This document shows positions 8,994 to 19,355 of a stretch of 64,000 nt of DNA, piece by piece. The DNA lies in contig NC_014761.1 in assembly GCF_000183745.1 (NCBI RefSeq), forward strand, positions 496,001 through 560,000, written 5' to 3'. A program made the position numbers and the translations under genes. Every line of letters starts with the position of its first letter. The first letter of the stretch is position 1. The stretch comes from Oceanithermus profundus DSM 14977 (GTDB taxonomy: Bacteria; Deinococcota; Deinococci; Deinococcales; Marinithermaceae). Below the pieces are notes generated by a model. It ran no database searches. It worked only from the letters and a program-made list of their open reading frames with translations, and had not been told where the DNA came from.

Positions 8994-9887
8994 CCGGCCC
9001 GCGGCCTCGCGGGGGCTGAGCCGGCCCGCGGCCACCTCGCGCACCAGCGCGTCGCTCTTGCGGGCGCTCTCCTGGCCCAGGGCCTGGATGACGCTGGCGA
9101 TCTCGAAGCGGGCGCGCTCGATGCGGTGGGGTTCGAGCAGGCCGTGCCGCTCGAGGTGTTCGTGGTGGGCCTCGATGGCCTCGAGCAGCTCCTCGGTTCC
9201 CTGGCCCGACTGGGCCACGGTGGTGAGCACCGGCACCTGCCAGCCCGCGGGGCGGGGCGGGGCGAACTCGAGGGTAGCCTTGAGCTCCTGGACCACCCGC
9301 TCGCCGCCGGGCAGGTCGAACTTGTTGACCACGATCAAGTCGGCGATCTCCATCACCCCGGCCTTGAAGGCCTGCACCGCGTCGCCGGCGGCGGGGGTGA
9401 GCACCAGCACCGTGGTGTCGGCCACCCGGGCGATGTCCACCTCGCTCTGGCCCACGCCCACGGTCTCGAGGAAGACCCAGTCGAAGCCGAAGGCCTCGAG
9501 CAGCGCGAGCGCCGCGACGGTGGCCCCCGCCAACCCGCCCAGCGAGCCGCGGCTCGCCATCGAACGGATGAAGACGCCTTCGTCCTTGTGGTGGCGCATC
9601 ATGCGGATGCGGTCGCCCAGGATGGCGCCGCCGGTGAAGGGCGAACTGGGGTCCACGGCGAGCACGGCCACGGTTTCGCCGCGGCCGCGCACGGCCTCGA
9701 TGAGGCGGTCGGCCAGCGTGCTCTTGCCGGCGCCGGGGCTGCCGGTGAGGCCCACCACCTTGGCGTGCCCCTGGCCGCGCGCCGCCTTGAGCAGCGCCTC
9801 GCCTTCGGGCAGGCCCGACTCGACCCAGGTCAGCGCGCGCGCCAGGGCGCGCCGGTCCCTTTCGTGAAAGGCGCGTACGACGTCCAT
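8946..9887 (-). CDS. meaB: MeaB/ArgK-family GTPase (methylmalonyl-CoA mutase chaperone)
   Basis: 313 residues. P-loop GSPGAGKST at 49-57, a switch segment AVDPSSPFTGGAILGDRIRM, and the guanine-specificity motif NKFD. MeaB proteins load and protect the cobalamin cofactor of methylmalonyl-CoA mutase by GTP hydrolysis; no mutase gene is in the window. Head of a minus-strand string in which its ATG directly abuts the stop codon of the upstream universal-stress gene. Its last 48 nt are antisense to the end of pncB. Confidence 0.9.
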   Translation of the reverse strand: MDVVRAFHERDRRALARALTWVESGLPEGEALLKAARGQGHAKVVGLTGSPGAGKSTLADRLIEAVRGRGETVAVLAVDPSSPFTGGAILGDRIRMMRHHKDEGVFIRSMASRGSLGGLAGATVAALALLEAFGFDWVFLETVGVGQSEVDIARVADTTVLVLTPAAGDAVQAFKAGVMEIADLIVVNKFDLPGGERVVQELKATLEFAPPRPAGWQVPVLTTVAQSGQGTEELLEAIEAHHEHLERHGLLEPHRIERARFEIASVIQALGQESARKSDALVREVAAGRLSPREAAGRLVAHALEAPDQGGES

Positions 9888-10730
9888 CTACGGATGCACG
9901 AAGACGGGCACCTGCGCGCGCTCGAGGACCTCGCGGGTGACCGAGCCCATGAAGCGGCTCTGCCGGCTCTTACCGATGAAGACGGCGTCGATGTCCTCCT
10001 CGGCCACAACCTGGCAGATGGCGTCGACCGGTTTGGCCTCTTTAAGCAGGGGGCGCGCCCCGTAGGGGGCGGCGAACTCGTGCAGCTGCTTGGCGAGCTG
10101 TTCGATCAGGGCCTGCCGCTCCTCGATGTAGCGCGGGTCGGGCATGTGGATGGGGATCGGCGGCTCGGCGATGGGCTCGACGGAGTGCATCAGGGTGATG
10201 CGCGCGCCCACGGCGTCGGCGATCTTCTTGGCGAACTCGAGCGCCCGCCTCGAGGGATCGGCCAGCGCGGTGCTGACCAGGAAGTGCTTGAAGGGCCGGA
10301 CCTCGATGCCCGCGCGCGTGGCCATCACCGGCTTGCCCGACACCTCGATGACGCGCTCGGTGATCGATCCCAGGATGCGCTCGAGCAGGGTGTCGGCGCC
10401 GTGGGTGCCCATGGCGATGAGGTCCACGTCCTTTTCCTTGGCGTACTTGAGGATCACCCGCAGCGGATGCCCCACCTCGAGGTGGTGCTCGGCGTCGGGG
10501 TCGAGGGTCTGCAGGTGCTTGCGCGCCTCTTCGAGCGCCTCGTGCTGCGCCTGCTGCATCACTTCGCCCAGGCGTTCGGTCCAGTAGTCGCCGTAGATGG
10601 GCATCTGCGGCGTGGGTTCGAGGGTGTGGAGCAGGATCAGCTGCGCGCCGAGCGGCTTCTTGAGCTGGCGCACCACCTCGAGGGCCTTCATGGACGCTTC
10701 GGAAAAATCGGTGGGGTGCAGGATCTTCAC
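9888..10730 (-). CDS. Tandem-domain universal stress protein
   Basis: 280 residues holding two UspA domains (about 1-140 and 148-280). The first keeps the ATP-binding pattern [20 protein letters not shown] (G-x2-G-x9-G-S). The second reads [17 protein letters not shown] and has lost the leading glycine spacing, so it may bind nucleotide poorly. It begins inside the ridA stop codon (4-nt overlap) and ends right at meaB, so the three form an operon. Such proteins bind ATP and act in stress survival; no specific partner can be read from sequence. Confidence 0.88.
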   Translation of the reverse strand: MKILHPTDFSEASMKALEVVRQLKKPLGAQLILLHTLEPTPQMPIYGDYWTERLGEVMQQAQHEALEEARKHLQTLDPDAEHHLEVGHPLRVILKYAKEKDVDLIAMGTHGADTLLERILGSITERVIEVSGKPVMATRAGIEVRPFKHFLVSTALADPSRRALEFAKKIADAVGARITLMHSVEPIAEPPIPIHMPDPRYIEERQALIEQLAKQLHEFAAPYGARPLLKEAKPVDAICQVVAEEDIDAVFIGKSRQSRFMGSVTREVLERAQVPVFVHP

Positions 10731-11107
10731 TGTTCTCCTCCTTCGGCGATGCAGGCCACTTCAACCCGTACGTCTCGTGGCAGGCGGGCCACCTCGACGA
10801 CGGCGCGCGCCGGATAGGGTTCGCGGAAGTGCCGGGCGTAGACCTCGTTGAAACGGGCGAAGTCGTTCATGTCGGCCAGAAAGGCGCTCACCTGGACGAC
10901 GCGGTCCAGGCTGCTTCCGGCGGCCTCGAGCACCGCCGCCAGGTTGCGGAGCACCTGCTCGGTCTGGGCCTCGATGCCTCCGTCCACCAGCTCGCCGGCG
11001 GGGGTCAGGGGGATCTGCCCGGAAACGAAGACCATGCCGCCCGACCTGACGGCCTGGCTGTACGGCCCGATGGCCGCGGGGGCCCGTTCGGTTTGCACGC
11101 GCTGCAT
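10727..11107 (-). CDS. ridA: RidA (YjgF/UK114) family enamine/imine deaminase
   Basis: 126 residues from the ATG at 11107, which has GGAGG 5 nt upstream; a GTG two codons earlier overlaps that ribosome site and is unlikely. Signatures include [17 protein letters not shown], and the C-terminal [19 protein letters not shown], whose Arg binds the carboxylate of reactive enamine intermediates made by PLP enzymes. Length matches the family. It precedes the universal stress gene with a 4-nt overlap. Confidence 0.92.
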   Translation of the reverse strand: MQRVQTERAPAAIGPYSQAVRSGGMVFVSGQIPLTPAGELVDGGIEAQTEQVLRNLAAVLEAAGSSLDRVVQVSAFLADMNDFARFNEVYARHFREPYPARAVVEVARLPRDVRVEVACIAEGGEQ

Positions 11108-11116
11108 AGGCACCTC

Positions 11117-12061
11117 CTACCTGTTATTAAACAGCAGAACGAAGAGCAACAGCGCCACATAGACGATCAGGAAGATGAGGTCGCGCCAGCGGTGCCAGAA
11201 GCTGCGCGGCCGCCCGGGCTCGATCACCTGGGTGTGCACGCTTTCGTCTTCCTGCCCCATGGCGAGCACGACGGGTTCGCCGCCCTCGAGCGGGAGGGCC
11301 CAGGGCGGGGGCGCGCGGTCCTCGGGGATGCGGTGCACGACCACGGCGACGACGGAGATGTTGTCGGGTCCGCCCCACTCGTTGGCGAGCTTCACCAGCC
11401 GTTCGGCGGCGGCGTCGGGGGGCATGGACTCGAGCACCTCCTGGAGCACCGCGTCCTCGAGGACCCCCGAGAGCCCGTCGCTGCAGATCAGGAAACGGTC
11501 GCCGGGCTGCACCTTGAGGCCGATCAGGTCCACCCGCGCCTCGGGAAACGACCCCAGGGCGTTGGTGATGACGTTGCGCCAGCGGTGGTTGCGGGCTTCG
11601 GTGGGGGTGAGCAGGCCCTGGCGCAGCCGCTCGGCCACCCAGGAGTGGTCCTGGGTCAGCTGGGTGAGCACCCCGTCGCGCAGCAGGTAGGCCCGCGAGT
11701 CCCCCACGTGGGCGATGAGCGCGTAGGGCAGGTCCAGCGCCAGCGCGGTGGCCGTGGTGCCCATGCCGCGCGACTCGGGGCGCTGCCCCGCCATGTAGAT
11801 CGCGTCGTTGGCCTCTTCGAAGGCTTCGAGCAGCAGGGTGGGGGAGGGGGTGTCCTCCTCGGTGACTTCGAGGATGTTCTTGACGGCCAGCTTGGAGGCC
11901 AACTCGCCCGTCCGGTGCCCGCCCATGCCGTCGGCCACGACGAAGACCCCTCCGCGATCGGTCAGCTTCTGGCCCACCGCATCCTGGTTGGTGGTGCGTT
12001 TTCGCCCCGGATGGGTCAGCGCGGAAGCCTCGACCGCGGGCGCTTCGGAGGGGCCGGACAT
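11117..12061 (-). CDS. PP2C-family serine/threonine phosphatase with a C-terminal membrane anchor
   Basis: 314 residues. Metal-binding PP2C motifs are all present: TNQDAV, VVADGMGGH, HVGDSRAYLL, ICSDGLSG and GGPDNISVV. A proline-rich linker leads to one membrane helix at the extreme C-terminus (FLIVYVALLLFVLLF), placing the catalytic domain on the cytosolic face. Bacterial homologues reverse Hanks-type kinase signalling; no partner kinase lies in the window. I chose the ATG at 12061 because a TATAAT sits 6 nt before it, typical of a leaderless transcript; a TTG six codons earlier would place the -10 box inside the gene. Confidence 0.9.
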   Translation of the reverse strand: MSGPSEAPAVEASALTHPGRKRTTNQDAVGQKLTDRGGVFVVADGMGGHRTGELASKLAVKNILEVTEEDTPSPTLLLEAFEEANDAIYMAGQRPESRGMGTTATALALDLPYALIAHVGDSRAYLLRDGVLTQLTQDHSWVAERLRQGLLTPTEARNHRWRNVITNALGSFPEARVDLIGLKVQPGDRFLICSDGLSGVLEDAVLQEVLESMPPDAAAERLVKLANEWGGPDNISVVAVVVHRIPEDRAPPPWALPLEGGEPVVLAMGQEDESVHTQVIEPGRPRSFWHRWRDLIFLIVYVALLLFVLLFNNR

Positions 12062-12067
12062 AGCGAA

Positions 12068-12073
12068 ATTATA
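12068..12073 (-). promoter_or_regulatory. Leaderless-type -10 promoter element of the PP2C gene
   Basis: TATAAT on the minus strand ends 6 nt before the ATG, so transcription would begin at or next to the start codon. No recognisable -35 box is present. Leaderless promoters of this layout are common in Deinococcus and Thermus. Confidence 0.7.
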
Positions 12074-12146
12074 CGCCAACGAGGAGCGGCTACGTATTCG
12101 ATTTCAACCACGGTGCTTGGTCGGAGTACAAAATGTTGGAACGTTA

Positions 12147-12175
12147 CCTTATCAACGCCTTCGAATTTGTATAAT
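12147..12175 (+). promoter_or_regulatory. Candidate promoter of the sugar operon
   Basis: TATAAT at 12170-12175, 32 nt before the binding-protein ATG; the -35 region (CCTTAT at 17 nt) is poor, suggesting help from an activator. Just upstream, near 12138-12148, lies an AACGTT core with partly matching flanks, which could be a LacI-type operator. Confidence 0.5.
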
Positions 12176-12207
12176 TGGGGCCGCAGTAACAATCACGGAG
12201 GTGGCGA

Positions 12208-13482
12208 ATGAAAGCTATCAGGTTGCTCGCTTACGTGTTGCTGTTGGTGCTGTTTGGAAGCGTTACCAGCGCGCAGGGGGTGACGATCACCGTCTCCTGC
12301 GGCGCGGTAGGCAAGGGGTACGACTTCTGCAAGAGCGGCGCCGAAGCCTGGGCCGCGAAGACCGGCAATTCGGTCAAGGTGCTGCCCTCGCCGAAGTCGA
12401 CGACCGACCGGCTGGCCCTGTACCAACAACAGCTCGCTGCGGGGTCGTCCGATGTCGACGTGTACATGATCGACGTCATCTGGCCGGGGATCCTCGCGGA
12501 CTTCTTCATCGACCTGCGCGAATACGTCTCCCCGGACCTCGTGAAAGAGTTCTTCCCGCGCATCGTCGCGGCCAACACCGTGGACGGCCGCCTGGTGGGG
12601 CTGCCCTGGTTCACCGACGCGGGGCTGCTCTACTACCGCACCGACCTGCTCGCCAAGTACGGCTACTCCGCGCCGCCCACCACCTGGGAGGAGCTGGAAC
12701 AGATGGCCGCCAAGATCCAGGCCGGCGAGCGCAAGGCCGGCAACGGCAGCTTCTGGGGCTTCGTTTTCCAGGGCAAGGCCTACGAGGGGCTGACCTGCGA
12801 CGCGCTCGAGTGGATCTTCTCCTACCGCGGCGGCACGATCGTCGACAAGGACGGAAACATCACCGTCAACAACCCGAACGCGGCCAAGGCCATCGACACC
12901 GCGGCCCGCTGGGTGGGCACGATCGCGCCCCCGGGCGTGACCAGCTACCAGGAGGAGGAGGCCCGCGGCGTCTGGCAGGCCGGCAACGCCGCCTTCATGC
13001 GCAACTGGCCCTACGCCTACTCGCTGGGCAACAGCGCCGACAGCCCCATCAAAGGCAAGTTCGACGTCACCGTGCTGCCCAAGGGCGGGCCCAACGGCCA
13101 GCACGCGGCCACGCTGGGCGGTTGGCAGCTGGCGGTCTCGCGCTTCAGCAAGCACCCCAAGGAAGCCGTGGACCTGATCGTCTACCTGACCGGATACGAC
13201 GAGCAGAAGCGCCGCGCCATCGAGGGCAGCTACCTGCCCACGCGCCCCGCGCTCTACAAGGACAATGACGTCTTGACCGCGATGCCGTTCATGGGGCGGC
13301 TCTACGACGTCTTCGTGAACGCGGTGCCGCGCCCCAGCGCCCAGACCAAGCAGAAGTACAACCAGGTCTCGAGCGCCTTCTGGACCGCGGTGCACAACGT
13401 GCTCGTCGGGCAGATCGACGCGGCCACCTCGCTGCGGATGCTCGAACAGCAGCTCAAGCGCATCAAAGGCAAGGGTTGGTAG
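12208..13482 (+). CDS. Sugar ABC transporter substrate-binding protein
   Basis: 424 residues of the family 1 solute-binding type. A cleavable signal peptide (about 1-23, ending SAQ) has no lipobox cysteine, so the protein is free or held by another means. The ATG follows GGAGGTG. The mature part shows the usual [12 protein letters not shown] and [19 protein letters not shown] segments that line the ligand cleft in maltose/trehalose-type binding proteins. Two permeases, a PfkB kinase and an alpha-glucosidase follow, so the ligand is probably an alpha-glucoside. No transport ATPase is encoded nearby. Confidence 0.9.
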   Translation: MKAIRLLAYVLLLVLFGSVTSAQGVTITVSCGAVGKGYDFCKSGAEAWAAKTGNSVKVLPSPKSTTDRLALYQQQLAAGSSDVDVYMIDVIWPGILADFFIDLREYVSPDLVKEFFPRIVAANTVDGRLVGLPWFTDAGLLYYRTDLLAKYGYSAPPTTWEELEQMAAKIQAGERKAGNGSFWGFVFQGKAYEGLTCDALEWIFSYRGGTIVDKDGNITVNNPNAAKAIDTAARWVGTIAPPGVTSYQEEEARGVWQAGNAAFMRNWPYAYSLGNSADSPIKGKFDVTVLPKGGPNGQHAATLGGWQLAVSRFSKHPKEAVDLIVYLTGYDEQKRRAIEGSYLPTRPALYKDNDVLTAMPFMGRLYDVFVNAVPRPSAQTKQKYNQVSSAFWTAVHNVLVGQIDAATSLRMLEQQLKRIKGKGW

Positions 13483-13534
13483 ACCCCTCGGCCCCGCCGG
13501 CCGCGGCCGGCGGGGCTCCTTCTTGGAGACCGTC

Positions 13535-14425
13535 GTGGCCCAGCGCAGCCGACTCGCCGCCCGCCGCACCCGCACCGCCTGGCTCTTCCTGCTGCCCAGC
13601 CTGCTGGTGCTGCTCGTGGTGGCCGCCTACCCCCTGTGGCGGACGTTTCAACTGAGTTTCTATCAAGTCAGCATCCTGCAGTTTCCGCTGCAGCCCGAAT
13701 GGGTGGGGCTCGAAAACTACCGCTACCTGCTCGCCGACCCCTACTGGTGGATCAGCCTGAAGAACACCGCGGTCTTCACGGTGGTCTCCGTCGCCCTCGA
13801 GACCGTCCTGGGCCTGGGCATCGCCCTGGTCGTGAACGCCAACTTCACCGGGCGCGGCCTGATGCGCACGGCGATGCTGGTCCCCTGGGCGATCCCCACC
13901 GTGGTTAGCGCCCAGATGTGGCGCTGGATGTACAACGACGTCTACGGCGTGGTCAACGACCTTCTGATGCGCGCCCACCTGATCAGCGAACCGCTGGCCT
14001 GGCTGGCCGACCCCCACCTGGCGCTCTCCGGCATCATCGCCGTGGACGTCTGGAAGACGACGCCCTTCATGGCGCTCTTGCTGCTTGCCGGGTTGCAGTC
14101 GATCCCGCGCGAGCTCTACGAAGCCTCGACCGTGGACGGGGCCAGCCCCTGGCAGCAGTTCTGGCGCATCACCCTGCCGCTGCTCAAGCCGGCGCTGCTG
14201 GTGGCGCTCATCTTCCGCACCCTCGACGCCCTGCGCGTCTTCGACGTGATCTACGTGATGACCGGCACCAACCCCACCACCATGAGCATGTCGGTCTACG
14301 CCCGGCAGCAGCTCGTCGACTTCGGCGCCCTCGGTTACGGCTCGGCCGTGTCCATGGGCATCTTCCTCATCATCGCCCTCTTCGCCGCGGCCTACCTGGT
14401 GAGCCTGCGGGTGGAGCTGGACTGA
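13535..14425 (+). CDS. Sugar ABC transporter permease (MalF/UgpA type)
   Basis: 296 residues from a GTG at 13535 with GGAG 6 nt upstream. Six hydrophobic segments, and the EAA loop [18 protein letters not shown] followed by ITLPLLKP, the cytoplasmic loop that docks the ATPase. The N-terminus [20 protein letters not shown] is typical of the larger permease of the pair. It is followed after 8 nt by the second permease. Confidence 0.92.
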   Translation: MAQRSRLAARRTRTAWLFLLPSLLVLLVVAAYPLWRTFQLSFYQVSILQFPLQPEWVGLENYRYLLADPYWWISLKNTAVFTVVSVALETVLGLGIALVVNANFTGRGLMRTAMLVPWAIPTVVSAQMWRWMYNDVYGVVNDLLMRAHLISEPLAWLADPHLALSGIIAVDVWKTTPFMALLLLAGLQSIPRELYEASTVDGASPWQQFWRITLPLLKPALLVALIFRTLDALRVFDVIYVMTGTNPTTMSMSVYARQQLVDFGALGYGSAVSMGIFLIIALFAAAYLVSLRVELD

Positions 14426-14433
14426 GGTGCCGC

Positions 14434-15273
14434 ATGGGAAGGAAATCGCCGATCGTAACGTTCCTTTTCTACGCCCTGCTCCTCGTCATCTTCGTCTACA
14501 TGATGTTCCCCTTCTACTGGGCCGTGGTCAGCTCGCTCAAGAGCCCTTCCGAGCTCTTCGCGACCCCGGTGCTGTACTGGCCCGAACACCCCCGCTGGCG
14601 CAACTACGTCGACGTCTTCACCCAGCAGCCCTTCGGCCGCAACCTGTTCAATTCCACGGTCGTGGCCGGCGTGACCACGCTGCTCTCGCTCTTCATCGGC
14701 TCCACCGCCGCCTACGCCCTGGGCCGTTTCCGGTTCTTGGGAAAGAGAACGGTCTTCTACGCGATCCTCTCGGTCTCGATGTTTCCGCAGATAAGCGTCC
14801 TCGGGGGAATGTACATCCTCGTCCGGTCGATGGGGTTGTACAACACCTGGTGGGCGCTGATCTTCTCCTACACGATCTTTACCCTGCCGTTCACCATCTG
14901 GGTGCTGACGAGCTTCGTGCGGGACATCCCGCGCGAGCTGGAGGAGTCGGCCTTCGTTGATGGGGCCACTCCCTGGCAGGTGCTGTGGAAGGTGTTGCTT
15001 CCGTTGATGGCCCCCGGCTTGGTCACGGCGGGCCTGCTGGCGTTCATCGGGGCGTGGAACGAGTTCCTCTTCGCGCTGACCTTCACGGTCGACGACAGCG
15101 CCCGTACTGTTCCCGTGGCCATCGCTTTTTTCAGCGGCGCCAGCCAGTACGAGCTGCCCTGGGCGCAGATCATGGCGGCTTCGGTGATCGTCACCGTGCC
15201 GTTGATCGTGCTGGTGCTCGTCTTCCAGCAAAGGCTGGTCTCGGGTCTGACGGCGGGGGCGGTCAAGGGATGA
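14434..15273 (+). CDS. Sugar ABC transporter permease (MalG/UgpE type)
   Basis: 279 residues, ATG at 14434 with GAGGTG just upstream. Multi-spanning, with the EAA loop [19 protein letters not shown] then [12 protein letters not shown]. It pairs with the permease before it. Its stop codon overlaps the ATG of the PfkB kinase by 4 nt, coupling transport to sugar phosphorylation. Confidence 0.92.
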   Translation: MGRKSPIVTFLFYALLLVIFVYMMFPFYWAVVSSLKSPSELFATPVLYWPEHPRWRNYVDVFTQQPFGRNLFNSTVVAGVTTLLSLFIGSTAAYALGRFRFLGKRTVFYAILSVSMFPQISVLGGMYILVRSMGLYNTWWALIFSYTIFTLPFTIWVLTSFVRDIPRELEESAFVDGATPWQVLWKVLLPLMAPGLVTAGLLAFIGAWNEFLFALTFTVDDSARTVPVAIAFFSGASQYELPWAQIMAASVIVTVPLIVLVLVFQQRLVSGLTAGAVKG

Positions 15274-16181
15274 TCGCGGTTCTGGGCGAGGCGCTGGTCG
15301 ACCTGCTGCCGGCCGAGCGGCCGGGGCTGTGGCGGGCGCGTGCCGGCGGCTCGCCGGCCAACGTGGCCCTGGGGCTGGGGCGGCTGGGCGTTCCCGCCCG
15401 TTTCTACGGCGGGCTTTCCCGCGACGGCTGGGGCCGCTGGATCCGAGACCGATTGCGTGCGGCCGGGGTGGAGGCGGCCGGGCCCTTCAGCGAAGACCCC
15501 ACGCCGCTCGCGCGGGTGGAGGCGGGGGCGGCGGAAGAGGCGCGCTACCGCTTCTACCTGCGGGGCACGGCGTTCGAGGCCGCGGGCTGGCCGCAGGCCG
15601 GAGAGGGCGTACGCGCGGTGCACGCCGGTTCGCTGGCGGCGGCCTTGCCGCCGGCGGCGGACGAGGTGTGGGGGTGGCTCGAGCGCCTGGAAGGCGCCTT
15701 CGTGAGCTTCGATCCCAACGTTCGTCCCGGCCTGACGCCCGCGGCGTTCCGCGGGGTCTTCTGGGAACGGCTGGACCGCTTCGACCTGGTCAAGCTGAGT
15801 GCCGCGGACCTGGATTGGCTGGCCGCGGGCGAGGACCGGGACGCCGCCCTGGCGCGGCTGCGCGCGGCGGTGCCCTGGGTGGTGCTCACCCTGGGGGCGG
15901 GCGGCGCGGTGGGGTTTTGCGGAGCGCACGAGGTGCACGTACCGCCCCCGCGGGTGCGGGTGGTGGACACGGTGGGCGCCGGCGACGCCTTCACCGCGGG
16001 CCTCCTCGCCTGGGCGGAGGCCGCCGGGGTCTTCGGCGGCGCGCCGCTGGACCGGGCGGGGCTCACTGCGGCCTTGGTCTTCGCCTGCCGGGTGGCGGGG
16101 CTGACGCTCGAGCGCGTCGGGGCCGACCCGCCGACACGTAAGGAGCTGGAAGCGAGAGGGGGCGAGGTATGCGGAGCGTGA
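15270..16181 (+). CDS. PfkB-family sugar kinase (fructokinase-like)
   Basis: 303 residues. The N-terminal sugar-binding motif [17 protein letters not shown] and the C-terminal [14 protein letters not shown], containing the catalytic Asp and anion hole, are intact. The family phosphorylates fructose, ribose, 2-keto-3-deoxygluconate and others; fructose is my best guess because the neighbours are an alpha-glucoside transporter and an alpha-glucosidase. A sugar such as sucrose would give glucose plus fructose. The end overlaps the glucosidase start by 13 nt. Confidence 0.88.
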   Translation: MIAVLGEALVDLLPAERPGLWRARAGGSPANVALGLGRLGVPARFYGGLSRDGWGRWIRDRLRAAGVEAAGPFSEDPTPLARVEAGAAEEARYRFYLRGTAFEAAGWPQAGEGVRAVHAGSLAAALPPAADEVWGWLERLEGAFVSFDPNVRPGLTPAAFRGVFWERLDRFDLVKLSAADLDWLAAGEDRDAALARLRAAVPWVVLTLGAGGAVGFCGAHEVHVPPPRVRVVDTVGAGDAFTAGLLAWAEAAGVFGGAPLDRAGLTAALVFACRVAGLTLERVGADPPTRKELEARGGEVCGA

Positions 16182-18514
16182 ACTTCGACGGCTACCGGTT
16201 GGAAGACGGCGTGCTCTGGCTGGAGGGGGCGCAGTCGCAGGCGCGGCTCGAGGCCTACGCGGGGGGTTACTGGCGGCTGTTGGTCTGGCACCGGTCCCGC
16301 GACGCCGGGAAGGGTAGCTGGGTCGTCCGGCGGCCCGAGGCCGTGCCCATCGAGGCGGAGCCCGAGGCCGCGGGCCTGCGCCTGCGCGCGGGCGCGGCCG
16401 AGCTGCACCTGCGCCTCGCGCCCTTCGGGTTGGACTGGGCGGGGCTCGCCCTGGCGGACCTCCAGGTCGACGAGCTGCCCACCTGGACCACCGACGCCGC
16501 CGCCGTGGCCGAGGCGGTGGCGGGCGTGGGGGCGGTGCGCGAGACCGAAGACGGCCACGCTTTGGGCGGGGGTTACGCGCTGCACCTGCAGGAGCGCGAC
16601 GGCCGGCGCTACTTCGGCCTGGGCGAGCGCACCGGTTTCCTCGACAAGAAGGGGCGGCGCTGGCTCAACTGGACCGCCGACGCCTTCGAGCAGCAGCCGA
16701 AGGACGACCCCCTCTACCAGGCCCACCCCTTCCTGATCGCCTTCGACGAGGGGCAGGCCCGGGGGCTCTTCCTCGACGAGAGCTGGAAGAGCGCCTTCGA
16801 CCTGGCCTTTCGCGAGCCCGGCCGCAGCCGCATCGCGGTGGAGGGGCCCACCTTCGACCTCTGGCTGGTGCCGGGTCCCGAGCCGGCGGCGGTGCTCGAG
16901 CGCTTCACCGCGCTGGTGGGCCGGCCCGGCCTGCCGCCCTTGTGGGCGCTCGGCTACCACCAGTGCCGCTGGAGCTATCCCGACGAAGATTCGGTGCGCG
17001 AGGTCGTCCGGAAGTTCGAGCGCCACGAGATTCCCCTGAGCGCGCTCTGGCTCGACATCGACTACATGGACGGCTACAAGGTCTTCACCTTCTCGCCCCA
17101 CCGCTTCCCGGACCCGCCGCGGCTGGTGCGCGAGCTGGCCGAAAAGGGCGTGCGGGTCGTGACCATCGTCGACCCGGGCGTCAAGAAGGAAGCGGGCTAT
17201 TCCGTCTACGAGAGCGGAAGAAAGCTCGACGCCTTCGTGAAGAACCGCCGCGAGGAGGAGCTGGTGGGCGAGGTTTGGCCCAAGCCGGCGGTCTGGCCCG
17301 ACTTTTCCCGGCCCGAGGTGCGCCGCTGGTGGGGCGAGCAGCACCGGCCGCTCGTCGAGGCCGGCGTCGCCGGCATCTGGAACGACATGAACGAGCCCGC
17401 CGCCTTCGCGGTCGAGGGCGACGAGGTCTTCGGCATCGGCAAGACGCTGCCCTCCGACGCCCGGCATGGCGAGCGGCTGCACGCCGAGGTGCACAACCTC
17501 TACGGCCTGCTGATGAGCCGGGCCACCCATGAGGGGCTTGCGCACCTGCGCGAGGGGCGGCGCCCCTTCGTCCTCACCCGTTCGGGTTTTTCGGGCATCC
17601 AGCACTACGCCTGGGTATGGACCGGCGACAACGGCAGCTACTGGGAGCACATGGCCATGAGCGTGCCCATGCTGCTCAACCTGGGGCTTTCGGGCGTCGC
17701 CTTCTGCGGGGCCGACATCGGCGGCTTCCGCGGCGACGCCGACGGCGAGCTGCTGGCCCGCTGGACCTGGCTCGGGGCCTTCTACCCCTTCATGCGCAAC
17801 CACTCGGCCAAGACGAGCCGCCGCCAGGAGCCCTGGGCCTTCGGCGAGCCCTGGCTGGGCCACGTGCGCGAGGCCATCCGTTTCCGCTACCGCCTCCTGC
17901 CCTACCTCTACACCCTGGCCGAGGAGGCCGTGCGCACGGGGCAGCCGCTGATGCGCCCGCTCTTCTACCACTTTCCGAACGACCCCGAGGCCGCGGCCGT
18001 CCACGACCAGTTCCTGCTGGGGCCCGACCTGCTGGCGGCGCCCGTCCTGCAGCCCGGGGCGCGCCGCCGCCTCGTCTACCTTCCCGAGGGCGGTTGGCGC
18101 GACTTCTGGACCGGAGCCGAGCAGGCGGGACCGGCGTGGGTGGTGGCCGAGGCGCCGCTGGACCGCATCCCCCTGTGGCAGCGGGTGGGCAGCGCGCTGC
18201 CGCTCAGTGTTCCCGAGCCGCCCGCGCAGGCGCACTGGGACCCGCTCATCTGGCGGGTGGCGCCAGCGGCGCACGTGCTCGGCGCGGCCTACCTGGACGA
18301 AGGCGAGGGCGACGGCGCGGGGCTGCGGGTGCGCCTGACCGGGCGCTACGACGGCTCGCGGCTGCTCGTGACCCAGGAGCCCGTGACCGACGGGCGCGCC
18401 TGGCTCGAGCTGGTGGGGGCGGACGAACCCCGGCGCGCCAGCGCCCCGTTCGAGTACGAGGACGGCCGCTTCCGCGTGGAGCTGCAGGCCGGGGAGGCCT
18501 GGGTGGAGTGGTAG
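16169..18514 (+). CDS. Alpha-glucosidase, glycoside hydrolase family 31
   Basis: 781 residues with no signal peptide, so cytosolic. GH31 signatures are GLGERTGFLDKKGRRWLNW in the N-terminal domain, LWLDIDYMDGYKVFT, and the nucleophile region WNDMNEPAAF near 404-413 (Asp is the nucleophile). Further on, TGDNGSYWEHM and FCGADIGGF complete the active site. It would release glucose from non-reducing ends of imported alpha-glucosides. Length and domain order fit bacterial GH31 enzymes. It is the last gene of the 12.2-18.5 kb operon. Confidence 0.95.
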   Translation: MRSVNFDGYRLEDGVLWLEGAQSQARLEAYAGGYWRLLVWHRSRDAGKGSWVVRRPEAVPIEAEPEAAGLRLRAGAAELHLRLAPFGLDWAGLALADLQVDELPTWTTDAAAVAEAVAGVGAVRETEDGHALGGGYALHLQERDGRRYFGLGERTGFLDKKGRRWLNWTADAFEQQPKDDPLYQAHPFLIAFDEGQARGLFLDESWKSAFDLAFREPGRSRIAVEGPTFDLWLVPGPEPAAVLERFTALVGRPGLPPLWALGYHQCRWSYPDEDSVREVVRKFERHEIPLSALWLDIDYMDGYKVFTFSPHRFPDPPRLVRELAEKGVRVVTIVDPGVKKEAGYSVYESGRKLDAFVKNRREEELVGEVWPKPAVWPDFSRPEVRRWWGEQHRPLVEAGVAGIWNDMNEPAAFAVEGDEVFGIGKTLPSDARHGERLHAEVHNLYGLLMSRATHEGLAHLREGRRPFVLTRSGFSGIQHYAWVWTGDNGSYWEHMAMSVPMLLNLGLSGVAFCGADIGGFRGDADGELLARWTWLGAFYPFMRNHSAKTSRRQEPWAFGEPWLGHVREAIRFRYRLLPYLYTLAEEAVRTGQPLMRPLFYHFPNDPEAAAVHDQFLLGPDLLAAPVLQPGARRRLVYLPEGGWRDFWTGAEQAGPAWVVAEAPLDRIPLWQRVGSALPLSVPEPPAQAHWDPLIWRVAPAAHVLGAAYLDEGEGDGAGLRVRLTGRYDGSRLLVTQEPVTDGRAWLELVGADEPRRASAPFEYEDGRFRVELQAGEAWVEW

Positions 18515-18571
18515 CCCGCCCGCGTCGTAGTCTTTAGGTACGGGCCGAGCCCGCACGAAGGCGAGGGCGAG

Positions 18572-19351
18572 ATGCTGCTGGTGTTTGGTGAACTCTACGC
18601 AGAGCTGACGAACTCCGGAGAGGCCTGCCTGGAGGTGGCGCTGGGCGGGCCGCTGCTGCGCCAGGCCCTGGCCGCGCGCGCCGCCGGCGCGCGCACGCGT
18701 TTCTTGGGGCGCGTGGGGCGCGACGGATACGGACGCAGCATCCGGCGCATCGGACAGAACCACGAACTGGAATGGGCGCTGCAGGAAGACGGCGAGCGCC
18801 CCACCAGCCTTTGGATCGGGGGCGACCCGCCCGTGGCTTACCGGGCCGCGGACGCGCACCTGGAGCCGCCTTCCGAGAGCTTCTTCGAAGGCGGGCGGGT
18901 GCTCCACGCCGGCGCCTGGGCCTTCGGCATGGACCCGGCGCGCACCACCGCCGCCGAAGTCTTCCGCGAAGGGCTGCACCAGGGGCTGGCCCTCAGCCTG
19001 GACCTACGGAGCGCCCGCTGGGCGTTGCGCGCCGACCTCGAGGAGGTGCTCAGGCCTTTCCTGCCGCTGGCGTACATGAAGGTCGACGCCGAGGCGCTGG
19101 AGGCCTTGCAGCTGCGCCCCGGCGAGCTCTTCCAGTGGGCGAACACCGTGTTGCTCTTCGCGCCCGGCAAGGTGCGGCGGATGACCCTCTTCGACGAGCA
19201 GGACCGGGCCCTGCCCGCCGGGCTCCACCCGGACGAGGCCTACGGCCGCTTCCTTGCGGGGGTCAGCCGCGGACGGGAGCCGGAGGCGGCCCTCGCGGCG
19301 GCGCTCGAAGGCGGCGACGAAGCCCTCCGGCCCAAGGAAAAGGACGCGTGA
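18572..19351 (+). CDS. PfkB-like protein lacking the catalytic motif (probable pseudokinase)
   Basis: 259 residues, shorter than active PfkB kinases (about 300). The N-terminal half resembles the family: [32 protein letters not shown] matches the usual sugar-binding Gly-Gly and substrate loop. At the place where active enzymes have D-T-x-G-A-G-D, this protein reads [14 protein letters not shown], with no glycine anion hole and no aligned catalytic Asp. It therefore probably binds a sugar or nucleotide without phosphorylating it. A GGCGAGGGCGAG ribosome site precedes the ATG. It lies 57 nt after the glucosidase and may be part of the same transcript. Confidence 0.65.
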   Translation: MLLVFGELYAELTNSGEACLEVALGGPLLRQALAARAAGARTRFLGRVGRDGYGRSIRRIGQNHELEWALQEDGERPTSLWIGGDPPVAYRAADAHLEPPSESFFEGGRVLHAGAWAFGMDPARTTAAEVFREGLHQGLALSLDLRSARWALRADLEEVLRPFLPLAYMKVDAEALEALQLRPGELFQWANTVLLFAPGKVRRMTLFDEQDRALPAGLHPDEAYGRFLAGVSRGREPEAALAAALEGGDEALRPKEKDA

Positions 19352-19355
19352 TACC

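Noticed and set aside
15554-18979. Very long minus-strand open frame (1141 codons) across the kinase and glucosidase genes
   Set aside because: Antisense to two clearly conserved proteins; composition is the His/Pro/Arg/Gly-rich pattern of high-GC shadow frames, with no start signal or domain.
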